Origin: Streptomyces sp. Tue6028 | GTDB taxonomy: Bacteria > Actinomycetota > Actinomycetes > Streptomycetales > Streptomycetaceae | DNA length: 48,231 nt | Assembly (NCBI RefSeq): GCF_002300165.1 | Contig: NZ_MLCE01000037.1 | Coordinates: 1-48,231, forward strand | Direction of reading: 5' to 3' | In this document: positions 36,712 through 45,146 of the stretch, one piece after another | Numbering within the stretch: position 1 is the first letter of the stretch | Layout of the letters: each line of letters starts with the position of its first letter | Notes under the pieces: generated by a model | Databases searched by the model: none | What the model saw: only the letters and a program-made list of their open reading frames with translations | Told to the model about the DNA's origin: nothing | Program-made: the position numbers and the translations under genes

Positions 36712-38516
36712 ACGGTGATCGAGTGGCCGACGTCGTCGATCGGCAGACTGGTGGCCAGCAGCGCCGCCAGCCGGTCGTCGGCCTTCGCGACCGAGGTGTC
36801 CGAGACGACGAGCAGCCCGTGCACGTCGTCCGGGTCCGCCGTGCGGGGATCGGCCGCGTGGATGCCGTACGCCGACGGCACGCCGGCACCCTTGTAGACG
36901 AGCCACACCTTCTCCCGCGGGTACCGCTCGCGCAGCCGGTCGGCGAGCCGCCCCAGGTCCTGCCCCCAGTCGACGTTCGAGTCGTGCAGGCGCAGCCGGG
37001 TCTTCGACGGCCCGCCGAACGCCTCGTTCGAGTACGGCAGATAGAAGGGGTACGTCGCCAGTGAACTGACGGCGACGAACAGCACCAGCGCCGCCGTGAC
37101 CCCGTGTGCCCAGCGCCGTCCGAAGGCCACGACGCAGGCCGCCGCGACCGCGAGGAACACCGGCACGAACAGGGCGTAGCGCACCCCGAGGTCGCGGGAC
37201 CCCAGCATGGCCGTGCCCAGCAGCAGCGCCGGGGGGATCAGGACGTACGGGGCCGCGGGCCGCAGCCGGGGCACCGCGATCAGCGCGGCCGCCCCGGCCG
37301 CCCACAGGGCGAGCATGCCGAGCGGCGTCTTCACCAGCAGCGCCGCCGGAAGGTAGTACCAGAGCGAACCCGCGTAGAGACGGCCGAACAGGAAGCCCTG
37401 CCAGGTCGCGTTCTCGAAGCCGAACTGCACACGCATGCCGTCCCGGTACGGCCGCGGGAACGGCAGCACGTCGACGAGCAGTGCGCGCAGGCCGTGCACC
37501 GGAGGCAGGTCCGCCGGCGCCGTCCAGCGCAGCCGCGGGTCGACCGCCAGATACGCGGCCCACACCACGGCGACGGCCACCAGCGCCGTGCCGGCCGCGC
37601 CCGCCGCGCCGAACCCCAGGAGCCGGACCCACCCGTGCCTGCCGGACGGCCCGGCCGCGCCCGCCGCGCCGAACCCCAGGAGCCGGACCCACCCGTGCCT
37701 GCCGGACGGCCCGGCCGCGGCCGGAGCGTCGACCGCCCCGCCGTCCTGCGCCGGACCGGCGGACGACGGGCCGGAGCGGCGCGCGTGCCTCACCGACAGG
37801 GCCGCCAGGAGCAGCAGCACCGGGACGGCGGGCAGCATGCTCATCTTGGTGGCCAGCGCCGCGCCCAGCGCCGCCCCCGCGAGCGGCAGATGGAGCACCG
37901 GGCGCCGCCGGGCCCGCCACAGCAGCCACACCGAGGTCAGCAGAAAGCCCGACGCGGGGACGTCGAGCGTGGCCAGCGAGCCATGCGTGATCACATCGGG
38001 CGAGAACGCGTACAGCGCCAGCGCCGTCAACCCGCCCACGGGGCCGACGAGTTCCCTGGCGAACGCCAGAACGACCAGGCCGAACAGCAGCGTCAGCACC
38101 ATCACCGGCAGCCGCGCCCAGAACATCACCCGCCAGGGGTCGTTGCCCGACTCGTACAGCACATGTCGCCCGAGCTCCGTCTGATCACCCGCGAACCCCT
38201 CGTCCAGGTGCGGGTGGGCGAAGACCAGGCCGCTCGCGACGATCAGTTTGCCCAGCGGCGGGTGCTCGGGGTTGTAGCGCAGGCTGTGCTGCTGCGTGTA
38301 GACCACGGCCGTACCCACATAGACCGGCTCGTCGATCGTCGGGGTCTGCTGCACCGCCGTCGTGACCATCGCCACCGCCATCTCGGCCAGCAGCGCGACC
38401 ACGGCCAGGACGAACAGCAGCCGCCGGTGCCGCCGCGGCAGCCGCCGTCGCGCGGGGAGCTCCGCACCGCTCACCGGGAGCTGCTCGTCGTGCCTGCCGG
38501 CCAGGAATGTGGACAT
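36696..38516 (-). CDS. GT39-like membrane glycosyltransferase
   Basis: A 606-residue polytopic protein of the protein-mannosyltransferase/ArnT class (GT-C fold). The first luminal loop has TPTIDEPVYVGTA with the Asp-Glu pair expected for catalysis, followed by YNPEHPPLGKLIVA, and about ten or eleven hydrophobic helices. The C-terminal extracytoplasmic domain carries LHDSNVDWGQDLGRLADRL, common in actinomycete members. It would move sugar from a polyprenyl phosphate donor to an unknown acceptor. An internal perfect 60-bp duplication adds 20 residues after helix 6. Confidence 0.9.
   Translation of the reverse strand: MSTFLAGRHDEQLPVSGAELPARRRLPRRHRRLLFVLAVVALLAEMAVAMVTTAVQQTPTIDEPVYVGTAVVYTQQHSLRYNPEHPPLGKLIVASGLVFAHPHLDEGFAGDQTELGRHVLYESGNDPWRVMFWARLPVMVLTLLFGLVVLAFARELVGPVGGLTALALYAFSPDVITHGSLATLDVPASGFLLTSVWLLWRARRRPVLHLPLAGAALGAALATKMSMLPAVPVLLLLAALSVRHARRSGPSSAGPAQDGGAVDAPAAAGPSGRHGWVRLLGFGAAGAAGPSGRHGWVRLLGFGAAGAAGTALVAVAVVWAAYLAVDPRLRWTAPADLPPVHGLRALLVDVLPFPRPYRDGMRVQFGFENATWQGFLFGRLYAGSLWYYLPAALLVKTPLGMLALWAAGAAALIAVPRLRPAAPYVLIPPALLLGTAMLGSRDLGVRYALFVPVFLAVAAACVVAFGRRWAHGVTAALVLFVAVSSLATYPFYLPYSNEAFGGPSKTRLRLHDSNVDWGQDLGRLADRLRERYPREKVWLVYKGAGVPSAYGIHAADPRTADPDDVHGLLVVSDTSVAKADDRLAALLATSLPIDDVGHSITVYRRP
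37591..37719 (-). repeat. Perfect 60-bp tandem duplication inside the glycosyltransferase
   Basis: Bases 37591-37650 are repeated without change at 37651-37710, with nine further bases of a third copy. The unit is in frame and duplicates a 20-residue segment beginning AAGPSGRHGWVRL. Perfect identity points to a very recent event. Confidence 0.95.
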
Positions 38517-38736
38517 GCCCTTGGTTACGTCCGCTCCGTACGGGCCTGCTCATCCGGGAGCACCCGGATTCGGGCGCGCACCGGTCCGCGGGCCTGCCAC
38601 GACCGCCCGGACGGACGGCAGGGAGACGAGTATGCACCGCGGCCCGTCCGGGCGCGTGCGGCACGCGGTGGTTCCGCACGGGCCGTCCCGCGCGCCGGAA
38701 ACCGGCGAGGAAGCAGGGCCGTCGCCCCGGACTCCG

Positions 38737-39588
38737 TCAGCGGGTCCTGCGCACGTAGTCCGCGCTGTCCGGAGTCGACACCAGCACATCGCGGCGCACG
38801 ATGCTCAGCCGGTCACCGTAGCCCGAACGGGCCTTGCGCAGGCCGCTGTCCGTGTACTCGACGACCAGCACCCGGTCGTGGAACGCCTTCGCGTACTCCC
38901 CGCACTCGTCGTACTCGCCGCACTCCTCCGCCACCGCGAAGTCGAGCCCGGTGCGTTCCCGCACGCCCGCCAGCTCCACCGTGTTCTTCTGGCCGATGGC
39001 CAGGTTCCGGGCGTGCGCGCGGGCCGACAGCAGCGTGATGAACGCGGTCGCGTCGTCGGCGGTCAGCAGGTGGTGCGAGCGCGTGTAGCTGTCGTAGTTG
39101 TCCGGCTCGACGGCGTCGAAGCCCTTGCCGGCGCAGCCGTCGATCCACCGGCCGACCCGCTCGGCCACCCGCTCGCGCTTGGCCGGCGTACGGATGTCGA
39201 GCAGGGCCTCGTCCCAGTCCTCGTCGACGACGACCTCGCCCCGGGCGTCCCGCAGCAGCAGGTCGGCGGGCCACTGACCGCGCTCCTGAGGCTGCGCCTG
39301 GAAGGCGTTCACGTAGCAGACGTTGTAGAGGCCCGGCGCGGGGGACGCGGCACGGTCCCGGCTGACGACACGGACCCCGGCGGGCGGGGGATAGGCGCCG
39401 CCGATCTGGTAGTCGAAGCCCGCGTGCAGCGGCGGGAGTTCGACCGCGTCCTTGCCGGACCCCGCCGTCGCGGAGCCCTTCGGCGAGGCGTCGGTGTCCC
39501 CGCCCGAGCCGCAGCCGGCCAGTGCCAGGACCATCGTCAGGGCAGCCGCGGCCGCCCCCCTGACAGGGGAAACACGTGTGTCGGGCAT
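38737..39588 (-). CDS. GH114-like lipoprotein (endo-alpha-1,4-polygalactosaminidase family)
   Basis: A 283-residue secreted lipoprotein: signal peptide with LALAGCGSGG lipobox (Cys26), a Ser/Gly linker, then a TIM-barrel-like domain with FDYQIGGAYPPPAGV, YVNAFQAQP, GCAGKGFDAVEPDNYDSYTR and LAIGQKNTVELA, which fit the TM1410/GH114-like family. Such enzymes cleave alpha-1,4-galactosamine polymers; the acidic residues in VEPDN are the likely site. GGAG ribosome binding site 4 bases before ATG. The gap 38517-38736 towards the glycosyltransferase shows nothing recognisable, and neither does 39589-39883 upstream apart from a CACGTG at 39715. Confidence 0.85.
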   Translation of the reverse strand: MPDTRVSPVRGAAAAALTMVLALAGCGSGGDTDASPKGSATAGSGKDAVELPPLHAGFDYQIGGAYPPPAGVRVVSRDRAASPAPGLYNVCYVNAFQAQPQERGQWPADLLLRDARGEVVVDEDWDEALLDIRTPAKRERVAERVGRWIDGCAGKGFDAVEPDNYDSYTRSHHLLTADDATAFITLLSARAHARNLAIGQKNTVELAGVRERTGLDFAVAEECGEYDECGEYAKAFHDRVLVVEYTDSGLRKARSGYGDRLSIVRRDVLVSTPDSADYVRRTR

Positions 39589-39883
39589 GTCGCTCCAGCA
39601 CTCGCGAGTACGACCCCGCCTCGGACGCTTCCCGCGGTCCTGGCGACTGGGGCCGGACTTGAACGGAGTCCGCTACCGGCTGGGCGCACCTCTGGTGTGC
39701 CGGGTGACACCACGGCACGTGCAGGATCAAATCGTGTGATTGCGCCCGCGTCAAGGCGGCCGATCGGAACGCGCCGGTCACCCGACGGATACCCGGCCGT
39801 GCCACCGGGGCCGATGCTGGCCGCACCTCGCGTCCGGGACGCCCCTCACCGGAACGCGGCACATCGAGGAGAGCAAGCACACC

Positions 39884-40513
39884 ATGACCATCGGAATCAT
39901 CGGTGCCGGAGCGATCGGACAGGCACTCGCCGGGCGGTTCGTCGCCGCGGGCGAGCAGGTCGTCATCAGCGACAGCCGCGGGCCGCGGTCGTTGCGGGGG
40001 CTCGTGTCCTCGACGGGGCCGGGTCTGCTGGCCGGCACCGTGGCCGAGGCGGCCGAGGAGGAGGTCGTCGTCCTCGCCGTACCGTGGCGGCGGCTGCGCG
40101 AGGCGGTGGCCGCGGCCGACGTGTCCGACTGGCAGGAACGGATCGTCATCGACACCACCAACCCGCCGGGCCGTCCGACCGGCCACTTGCCCGGCCCGCC
40201 CGGCTCCGGGTCCGACGGCCCCGGTGGCCGGACCTCCAGCGAGGTCGTCGCCGGCCTGGTGCCCGGATCCCGGCTGGTGAAGGCGTTCAACACGCTGCGG
40301 CCGGACGTCCTCGGCGCCGACCCGCGGACCCCGGCCGGACGGCGTGTGATCTTTCTCTCCGGCAACCACCCGGGCGCCAACGGCCGAGTGGCGCGGATCG
40401 CCGGGCGGGTGGGCTGGGCGGCCGTGGATCTCGGCCCATTGGCCGAGGGCGGACGGCTCCAGCAGGTCCCCGGCGGCCCGCTGGCCACCCTTCACCTCGT
40501 CATGGAGCCCTGA
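39884..40513 (+). CDS. F420-dependent NADP oxidoreductase-like protein
   Basis: A 209-residue Rossmann protein starting TIGIIGAGAIGQALAGRF, with the second strand ISDSRGP and KAFNTLRPDVLGADP, typical of NADP oxidoreductases that use F420 (PF03807). ATG 39884 sits about 10 bases after GAGGAGAG. Upstream in-frame sequence has no family similarity. Confidence 0.88.
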   Translation: MTIGIIGAGAIGQALAGRFVAAGEQVVISDSRGPRSLRGLVSSTGPGLLAGTVAEAAEEEVVVLAVPWRRLREAVAAADVSDWQERIVIDTTNPPGRPTGHLPGPPGSGSDGPGGRTSSEVVAGLVPGSRLVKAFNTLRPDVLGADPRTPAGRRVIFLSGNHPGANGRVARIAGRVGWAAVDLGPLAEGGRLQQVPGGPLATLHLVMEP

Positions 40514-40522
40514 TTCGGGGCT

Positions 40523-40537
40523 TATTGTCAGGACATG
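40523..40537 (+). promoter_or_regulatory. Possible leaderless promoter for the hydrolase gene
   Basis: TATTGT (40523-40528) fits a TANNNT -10 and lies 6 bases before ATG 40535, the spacing of a leaderless transcript. The gene has no well-spaced ribosome binding site; the -35 is weak. Confidence 0.35.
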
Positions 40538-41449
40538 ACCGGAGACCGTATCTCACTGGCCGTACACGACCACGGGGGCGACGGGCCGCCCCTGCTCCTG
40601 CTGCACGGCGCGGGCCGCACCCTCGCGGACTGGGCGGCCGTCGCCCCGCTGCTCACCCGCCGTCACCGGGTGCTCGCCGTCGACCTCCGCGGACACGGTC
40701 TCTCGCCCTCCGGGCCCTGGAACTTCCCCGGCGTGCTCGCCGACATCCAGGCGGTGCTGGAGAAGCACGACATCCCGGACGCGCTGCCGGTCGGCCACTC
40801 CCTCGGCGGGATGGTCGCCGTCCTGCACGCGCTGGCCCACCCGGACGCCGTACCCGGCGCGGTCAACCTCGACGGCTACGCGTGGGGCCGCCCCGACCAG
40901 TACGTGGGCCTCGACCCGGCGTACGTCGAGGAACGGCTCGCCCAGGTGCGTCAGATGGCGGAGGCCGCCTCGGCCCGCGGTCCGCTGCCGGCCGACGGAC
41001 TCGCGCAGGAACTCGCCAGGCAGCGCACGATGTCCGGACAGCTCGGCATCCCCTACGACCTGCTGGAGGCGGGCGTCCGGCGTTCCGTCACCGAACGGCC
41101 GGACGGACGGCTGGAGTTGCGGCCCGTGCGCGACCGCGCACTGGAGATGCTCGCCGCGATCGAGTCGCTCGACCTGTTCGCCCTCTTCCGGCGGGTGCCC
41201 GTACCGCTGCTGCTGGGGCGCGCCCTGCGACCCGTACCGCCGGTCCCGGGCGTGGACTGGTTCGACGAGCTCATGACCGCCTACGGCCAGGGGCTCGCCA
41301 GGGATCTCGACCTCCTGGCCGCCGAGCGCCCCGGAGTGCGCGTGGCCGGCATCGACGGCACCCACGCGATGCTCCTCGAGAACCCCCGGGGGGTCGCCGA
41401 CGCGGTCCTCCGCTTCACCTCCGAGACGCTCCCGGGACGTGCCGCATGA
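40535..41449 (+). CDS. Alpha/beta hydrolase
   Basis: A 304-residue alpha/beta-hydrolase fold enzyme: oxyanion region LLLLHGAGRTLADW, VDLRGHGLS, nucleophile elbow VGHSLGGMVA, and a C-terminal IDGTHAMLLENP with the catalytic His. Substrate unknown. Its stop overlaps an ATG (ATGA at 41446-41449) that would start the LuxR regulator, though that frame meets a TAG seven codons later. Confidence 0.9.
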   Translation: MTGDRISLAVHDHGGDGPPLLLLHGAGRTLADWAAVAPLLTRRHRVLAVDLRGHGLSPSGPWNFPGVLADIQAVLEKHDIPDALPVGHSLGGMVAVLHALAHPDAVPGAVNLDGYAWGRPDQYVGLDPAYVEERLAQVRQMAEAASARGPLPADGLAQELARQRTMSGQLGIPYDLLEAGVRRSVTERPDGRLELRPVRDRALEMLAAIESLDLFALFRRVPVPLLLGRALRPVPPVPGVDWFDELMTAYGQGLARDLDLLAAERPGVRVAGIDGTHAMLLENPRGVADAVLRFTSETLPGRAA

Positions 41450-41511
41450 CGTCGGCCGGTGACGAATAGATCATCGGGCGCGAGCCCGAACTCGGCCTGC
41501 TCACCCGCCTG

Positions 41512-44229
41512 GTGGAGGAGCTGGCGGCGGGCGGGACGGCGTCCGTGGCCCTCGCCGGCGCTCCGGGCGCGGGCAAGAGCGTCCTGCTGGACGCAGCCGC
41601 CCGGCTCGCCCGGCGGGCCGGCGTACGGGTGCTGCGCTGCCGCGGCAGCGAGAGCGAGTCGCAGCTCGCCTTCGCCGGACTGCACCAGCTGCTGCGGCCC
41701 GTGCTCGACCTGGCCGAGGGACTGCCGACACGCCAACGGACCGCACTGCTCGGCGTGTTCGGACTCGACGACGCCACCGGCCCGGCGTCCGATCCGATGC
41801 TGACCGCGCTCGGCGCCCTGACGCTGCTGTCCGACGCCGCCGAACGCGGTCCCCTGCTGCTCGTGGTCGACGACGCGCACTGGCTGGACGTGGGCACGCT
41901 CGACGTCCTCGCGTTCGTGGCCAGGCGGCTGGAAGGCGAACCGGTCGCCCTGCTCGTCGCCGCCCGCGACACCCTCGTCCCCGCGCAGTTCACCCGCGAG
42001 ATACGCCGCGTCACGGTGGAACCGCTCGACCGCGCGGCGGCCGGACGGCTCCTGGACCGCCAGCCGCATCCACCGTCCGGCCGGGCCCGCTCCCGTGTCC
42101 TGGAACAGGCGGCGGGCGTGCCGCTGGCCCTGGTCGAACTCGCCCGGGCCGTCGGGCGCGACCCCGAGGCGGCCGAGGACGGTGCGCTGCCCCTCACCGA
42201 CCGGCTGGAAGCCATCTTCGCCGCCGACCTGCCCGGACTGCCCGACAGCACACGGCAGTTGCTGCTCCTCGCCGCCGCCGCGGAGAGCGCCGAACTCCCC
42301 GCCATCCACGCGGCCGCCGGGGAGTCCGCCACCCCGGACGACTGGCTGCCCGCCGAACGCGCCGGACTCGTCCGTATCGACGACGGCCGCATACGCTTCC
42401 GGCACCCGCTGATCCGCTCCGCCGTCTACCAGGCCGCGACCTACGCCGAACGCCACACCGCCCACCGCAGGCTCGCCGACGCACTCGCGGGCGACCCGGA
42501 CCGCCGCGCCTGGCACCACGCGGCCGCCGTGTCCGGAGTGGACGAGGACGCCGCCCGGGAACTGGAGGCCAGCGCGGCGCGGGCGCAGCGCCGGGGCGGT
42601 TACGCGGCCGCCGCCACTGCCCTGGAGCGCGCGGCCAGGCTCAGCCCCGACTCCGCCGTCCGCGCCCGCCGCCTGGTACGGGCCGCCACCATGGCGATGT
42701 ACGCAGGACACCCCCGCTGGGTGGGGGAGATCAGCGCCCGCGTCGCCACCCTCACCGACGACCCCGAGCTGCTCGCCGAGGCCTCGCTCCGCGCGGGCTG
42801 GGCGCTCGCCGTGACCACCCAGTTCGCGGGCGCGCTGGGCTTCCTGCTGCCGGTCGCCGAAGCGGCCGCCGACACTCATCCCGGCCTCGCCCTCGACGCC
42901 CTCGGCACCGCCACCACGCCCGCGTACAACTCGGGCGCCCCCGAACACCGTGAGCGGATCCTGCGCACCCTGGAACGGGTGCCGGCCCAGCAGGACGAGA
43001 CGGCCCGCCTCTGGGTCCTCGCGGGCTGCGACCCCGTACGCAACCGGCGGCGGGCCCTCGCGCTGCTCGCCGCCGGCTGGAGCGAACCCCTGCCCGAACC
43101 CGAGGCGGGCGCCGAGGTCGACGTCCCGCTGACTCGCATGGTCGTCGCGGGCGGCGCCGCCTGGGTGCTCGACGAGACCGCCGAGGCGGTGCGCCTGCTC
43201 GGCGGAGCCCTGGAACACCTGCGCCGCTCCCCGACCTCCGGGACCAACGCGACCGTCGCCCAGGCGCTCGCGCTGGCCCTGCACGAGAGCGGGGCCTGGT
43301 CGGAGTGCCGCGCGGCGCTCGACGAGGGGTACCGCACGGCGGCGGAGGCCGGACTGGAGAACGTGGCCGTCGGAGCGCCGCTGCTGCGCGCCACGCTGCT
43401 CGCGCTGAGCGGCGACACCGAGGCCGCCCGCGCCACCGTGCAGCGCGCCGTGCACGGCATCGACCTGCCGCACTGCCGCAGCCTCCAGGTGCGCGCGCAC
43501 TACGCGCTGGGCGCCGCCGCGCTCGCCGAGGGCGACCACGCGGCGGCCTACGACCGCTTCCGGGCCGTCTACACCCAGGACCCGGAGCCCGCGCCCCTGC
43601 ACTTCCACGCCTCCGACTACTACCTCGGCGACCTCGCGGCCGCCGCCGTACGCACGGGGCGCACCGAGGACGCGCGGCTCGTCCTCGACGCGACGCTGAC
43701 GCGGCTCGCCGAGGGCGAGGTGTCCCCGCGCCTGGACGCGATCGTGCACCGGGCCCGCGCCCTGCTCGCCGAACCGGACGATGCCGAACGGCACTTCGTC
43801 GCGGCGCTGGCGGATCCGGCGGGCGACCGGTGGCCCTTCGAACGGGCCCAGGTCCGCCTCGACTACGCGGAGTGGCTGCGCCGGCGGCGCCGCGCGTCGG
43901 CGGCCCGCCCGCTGTACACGGCCGCCCTGGAGGTCTTCGAACGGCTCGGCACCCGCCCGTGGGCCGAGCGGGCCCGCGCGGAGCTGCGTGCCGCGGGCGT
44001 CACCCCCGGCACCCCGTCGGCCACGTCCCACGACGTGCTCGCCGAACTGAGTTCGCAGCAGATCCAGATCGCCCGCCTCGCGGCCGCGGGCCTGACCAAC
44101 CGCGAGATCGGAGAACGCATCTTCCTGTCGCCTCGCACGGTCGGCTTCCATCTCTACCGGATCTTCCCGAAGCTCGGCATCACCGCACGGGCGCAGCTGC
44201 GGGACGCGCTGCCCGAGGAGCCGTCCTGA
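41512..44229 (+). CDS. Large LuxR-family (LAL) regulator, N-terminal frame interrupted
   Basis: A 905-residue LAL regulator: P-loop LAGAPGAGKS at residues 14-23, Walker B LLLVVDDAHWLD, a long helical TPR-like middle and a C-terminal LuxR HTH (QIQIARLAAAGLTNREIGERIFLSPRTVGFHLYRIFPKLG). The conserved family start IIGREPELGLLTRL is encoded just upstream at 41470-41511 in the same frame, but it is separated from the coupled ATG 41446 by an in-frame TAG (41467-41469). GTG 41512 is the first usable start after it and lacks a ribosome binding site. A GTG at 41459 would read VTN and then join this frame if one base were missing after 41469. The gene may be inactive, mis-sequenced, or read from a rare start (ATC 41470). 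Its stop lies in the palindrome TGACCGGTCA. Confidence 0.85.
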   Translation: MEELAAGGTASVALAGAPGAGKSVLLDAAARLARRAGVRVLRCRGSESESQLAFAGLHQLLRPVLDLAEGLPTRQRTALLGVFGLDDATGPASDPMLTALGALTLLSDAAERGPLLLVVDDAHWLDVGTLDVLAFVARRLEGEPVALLVAARDTLVPAQFTREIRRVTVEPLDRAAAGRLLDRQPHPPSGRARSRVLEQAAGVPLALVELARAVGRDPEAAEDGALPLTDRLEAIFAADLPGLPDSTRQLLLLAAAAESAELPAIHAAAGESATPDDWLPAERAGLVRIDDGRIRFRHPLIRSAVYQAATYAERHTAHRRLADALAGDPDRRAWHHAAAVSGVDEDAARELEASAARAQRRGGYAAAATALERAARLSPDSAVRARRLVRAATMAMYAGHPRWVGEISARVATLTDDPELLAEASLRAGWALAVTTQFAGALGFLLPVAEAAADTHPGLALDALGTATTPAYNSGAPEHRERILRTLERVPAQQDETARLWVLAGCDPVRNRRRALALLAAGWSEPLPEPEAGAEVDVPLTRMVVAGGAAWVLDETAEAVRLLGGALEHLRRSPTSGTNATVAQALALALHESGAWSECRAALDEGYRTAAEAGLENVAVGAPLLRATLLALSGDTEAARATVQRAVHGIDLPHCRSLQVRAHYALGAAALAEGDHAAAYDRFRAVYTQDPEPAPLHFHASDYYLGDLAAAAVRTGRTEDARLVLDATLTRLAEGEVSPRLDAIVHRARALLAEPDDAERHFVAALADPAGDRWPFERAQVRLDYAEWLRRRRRASAARPLYTAALEVFERLGTRPWAERARAELRAAGVTPGTPSATSHDVLAELSSQQIQIARLAAAGLTNREIGERIFLSPRTVGFHLYRIFPKLGITARAQLRDALPEEPS

Positions 44230-44236
44230 CCGGTCA
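44227..44236. other. 10-bp palindrome containing both convergent stop codons
   Basis: TGACCGGTCA carries the TGA of the LuxR gene on one strand and the TGA of the PhyH gene on the other. Too short to be a strong terminator. Confidence 0.5.
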
Positions 44237-45076
44237 GTGCGGGCCGGGCGGCGCGAACTCGGTGCCGCAGGGCCCCGCGCCCTCGCTCTCCGGCAGGGCG
44301 ACGGGGGCCCCGCTCATTGTCAGCGTCCGGTAGAAGCGGCCGATGCGTTGCGCGGAGCGGCCCGCGTAGTGGCCGATGAAGGAGCGGCGGAACCGGTCGG
44401 CGCTGCGGTTGGGGCCGGAACCGTGCACGAGGCTGCCGTTGAAGAACAGCACGTCGCCGGGGGCCATGTCGACGGGTACGGGAGCGAGGCCGGGCGGCGG
44501 CGCGACGTACTCGCGCGCGAAGGAGACCTCGGGGTCCGCCTCCTCGGGACAGAACAGGTCCATGCGGTGCGTGCCCGGCACGACCTCCAGACCGCCGTTC
44601 TCGCGGTCGATCGCGTCACAGGCGATCCAGGCCGCCACACAGGTGCCCGGTTCGACCCGCAGATAGAAGTTGTCCTGATGCAGCGCCTGGCCGCGGGCGC
44701 CGGGCGGCTTGAAGTAGAACATGCTCTGCGCGGCCAGGACCTCCTCGCCCAGCAGGGACTCCAGTACCTCGCGCAGCCGGGGGTCGAGCAGGAGGCGCAG
44801 CGCCAGGGCGCTGATGCGGTGCGGGTGCATGACGCGGGGATGGGTGTGCAGCGGGTCGGGCGGGCCGTCGCTCTCGGCGGCGCGGGGTTCGAAATGCCCC
44901 GGGACGGGTCCCTCGGCGTGCAGCGCGGTGAACTCGGCGCACAGTTCGTCGATCTCGGTGGTGGTGAACAGGCCGCGCTCCACCACGAAACCCCGCTCCG
45001 CGAACTCGGCCCCCCACCGCCGCGGCCCGGAAGCCTTCGCGGAACCCCGTACCCCGCTGTTGTCCCCGACTGTCAT
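44234..45076 (-). CDS. Phytanoyl-CoA dioxygenase (PhyH)-family enzyme
   Basis: A 280-residue Fe(II)/2-oxoglutarate oxygenase. The metal triad is visible as HQDNF (His and Asp) and SLVHGSGPNRS (distal His, with Arg for 2-oxoglutarate). ENGGLEVVPGTHR and FNGSLVHGSGPN are typical of PhyH proteins related to ectoine hydroxylase and secondary-metabolite hydroxylases. GAAGGGG lies 7 bases before ATG. Divergent from an AraC regulator, which probably controls it. Confidence 0.9.
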   Translation of the reverse strand: MTVGDNSGVRGSAKASGPRRWGAEFAERGFVVERGLFTTTEIDELCAEFTALHAEGPVPGHFEPRAAESDGPPDPLHTHPRVMHPHRISALALRLLLDPRLREVLESLLGEEVLAAQSMFYFKPPGARGQALHQDNFYLRVEPGTCVAAWIACDAIDRENGGLEVVPGTHRMDLFCPEEADPEVSFAREYVAPPPGLAPVPVDMAPGDVLFFNGSLVHGSGPNRSADRFRRSFIGHYAGRSAQRIGRFYRTLTMSGAPVALPESEGAGPCGTEFAPPGPH

Positions 45077-45146
45077 GCGACCGCCCCTTCCGCCCGGTGT
45101 ACCAGGTGTTCCACGCTAGGTCGGTGCGCTCCACCGGAGGATGCCT

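Noticed and set aside
41281..44151. A 956-codon minus-strand frame opposite the LuxR regulator
   Set aside because: Antisense shadow; the plus strand encodes P-loop, Walker B and LuxR HTH motifs.
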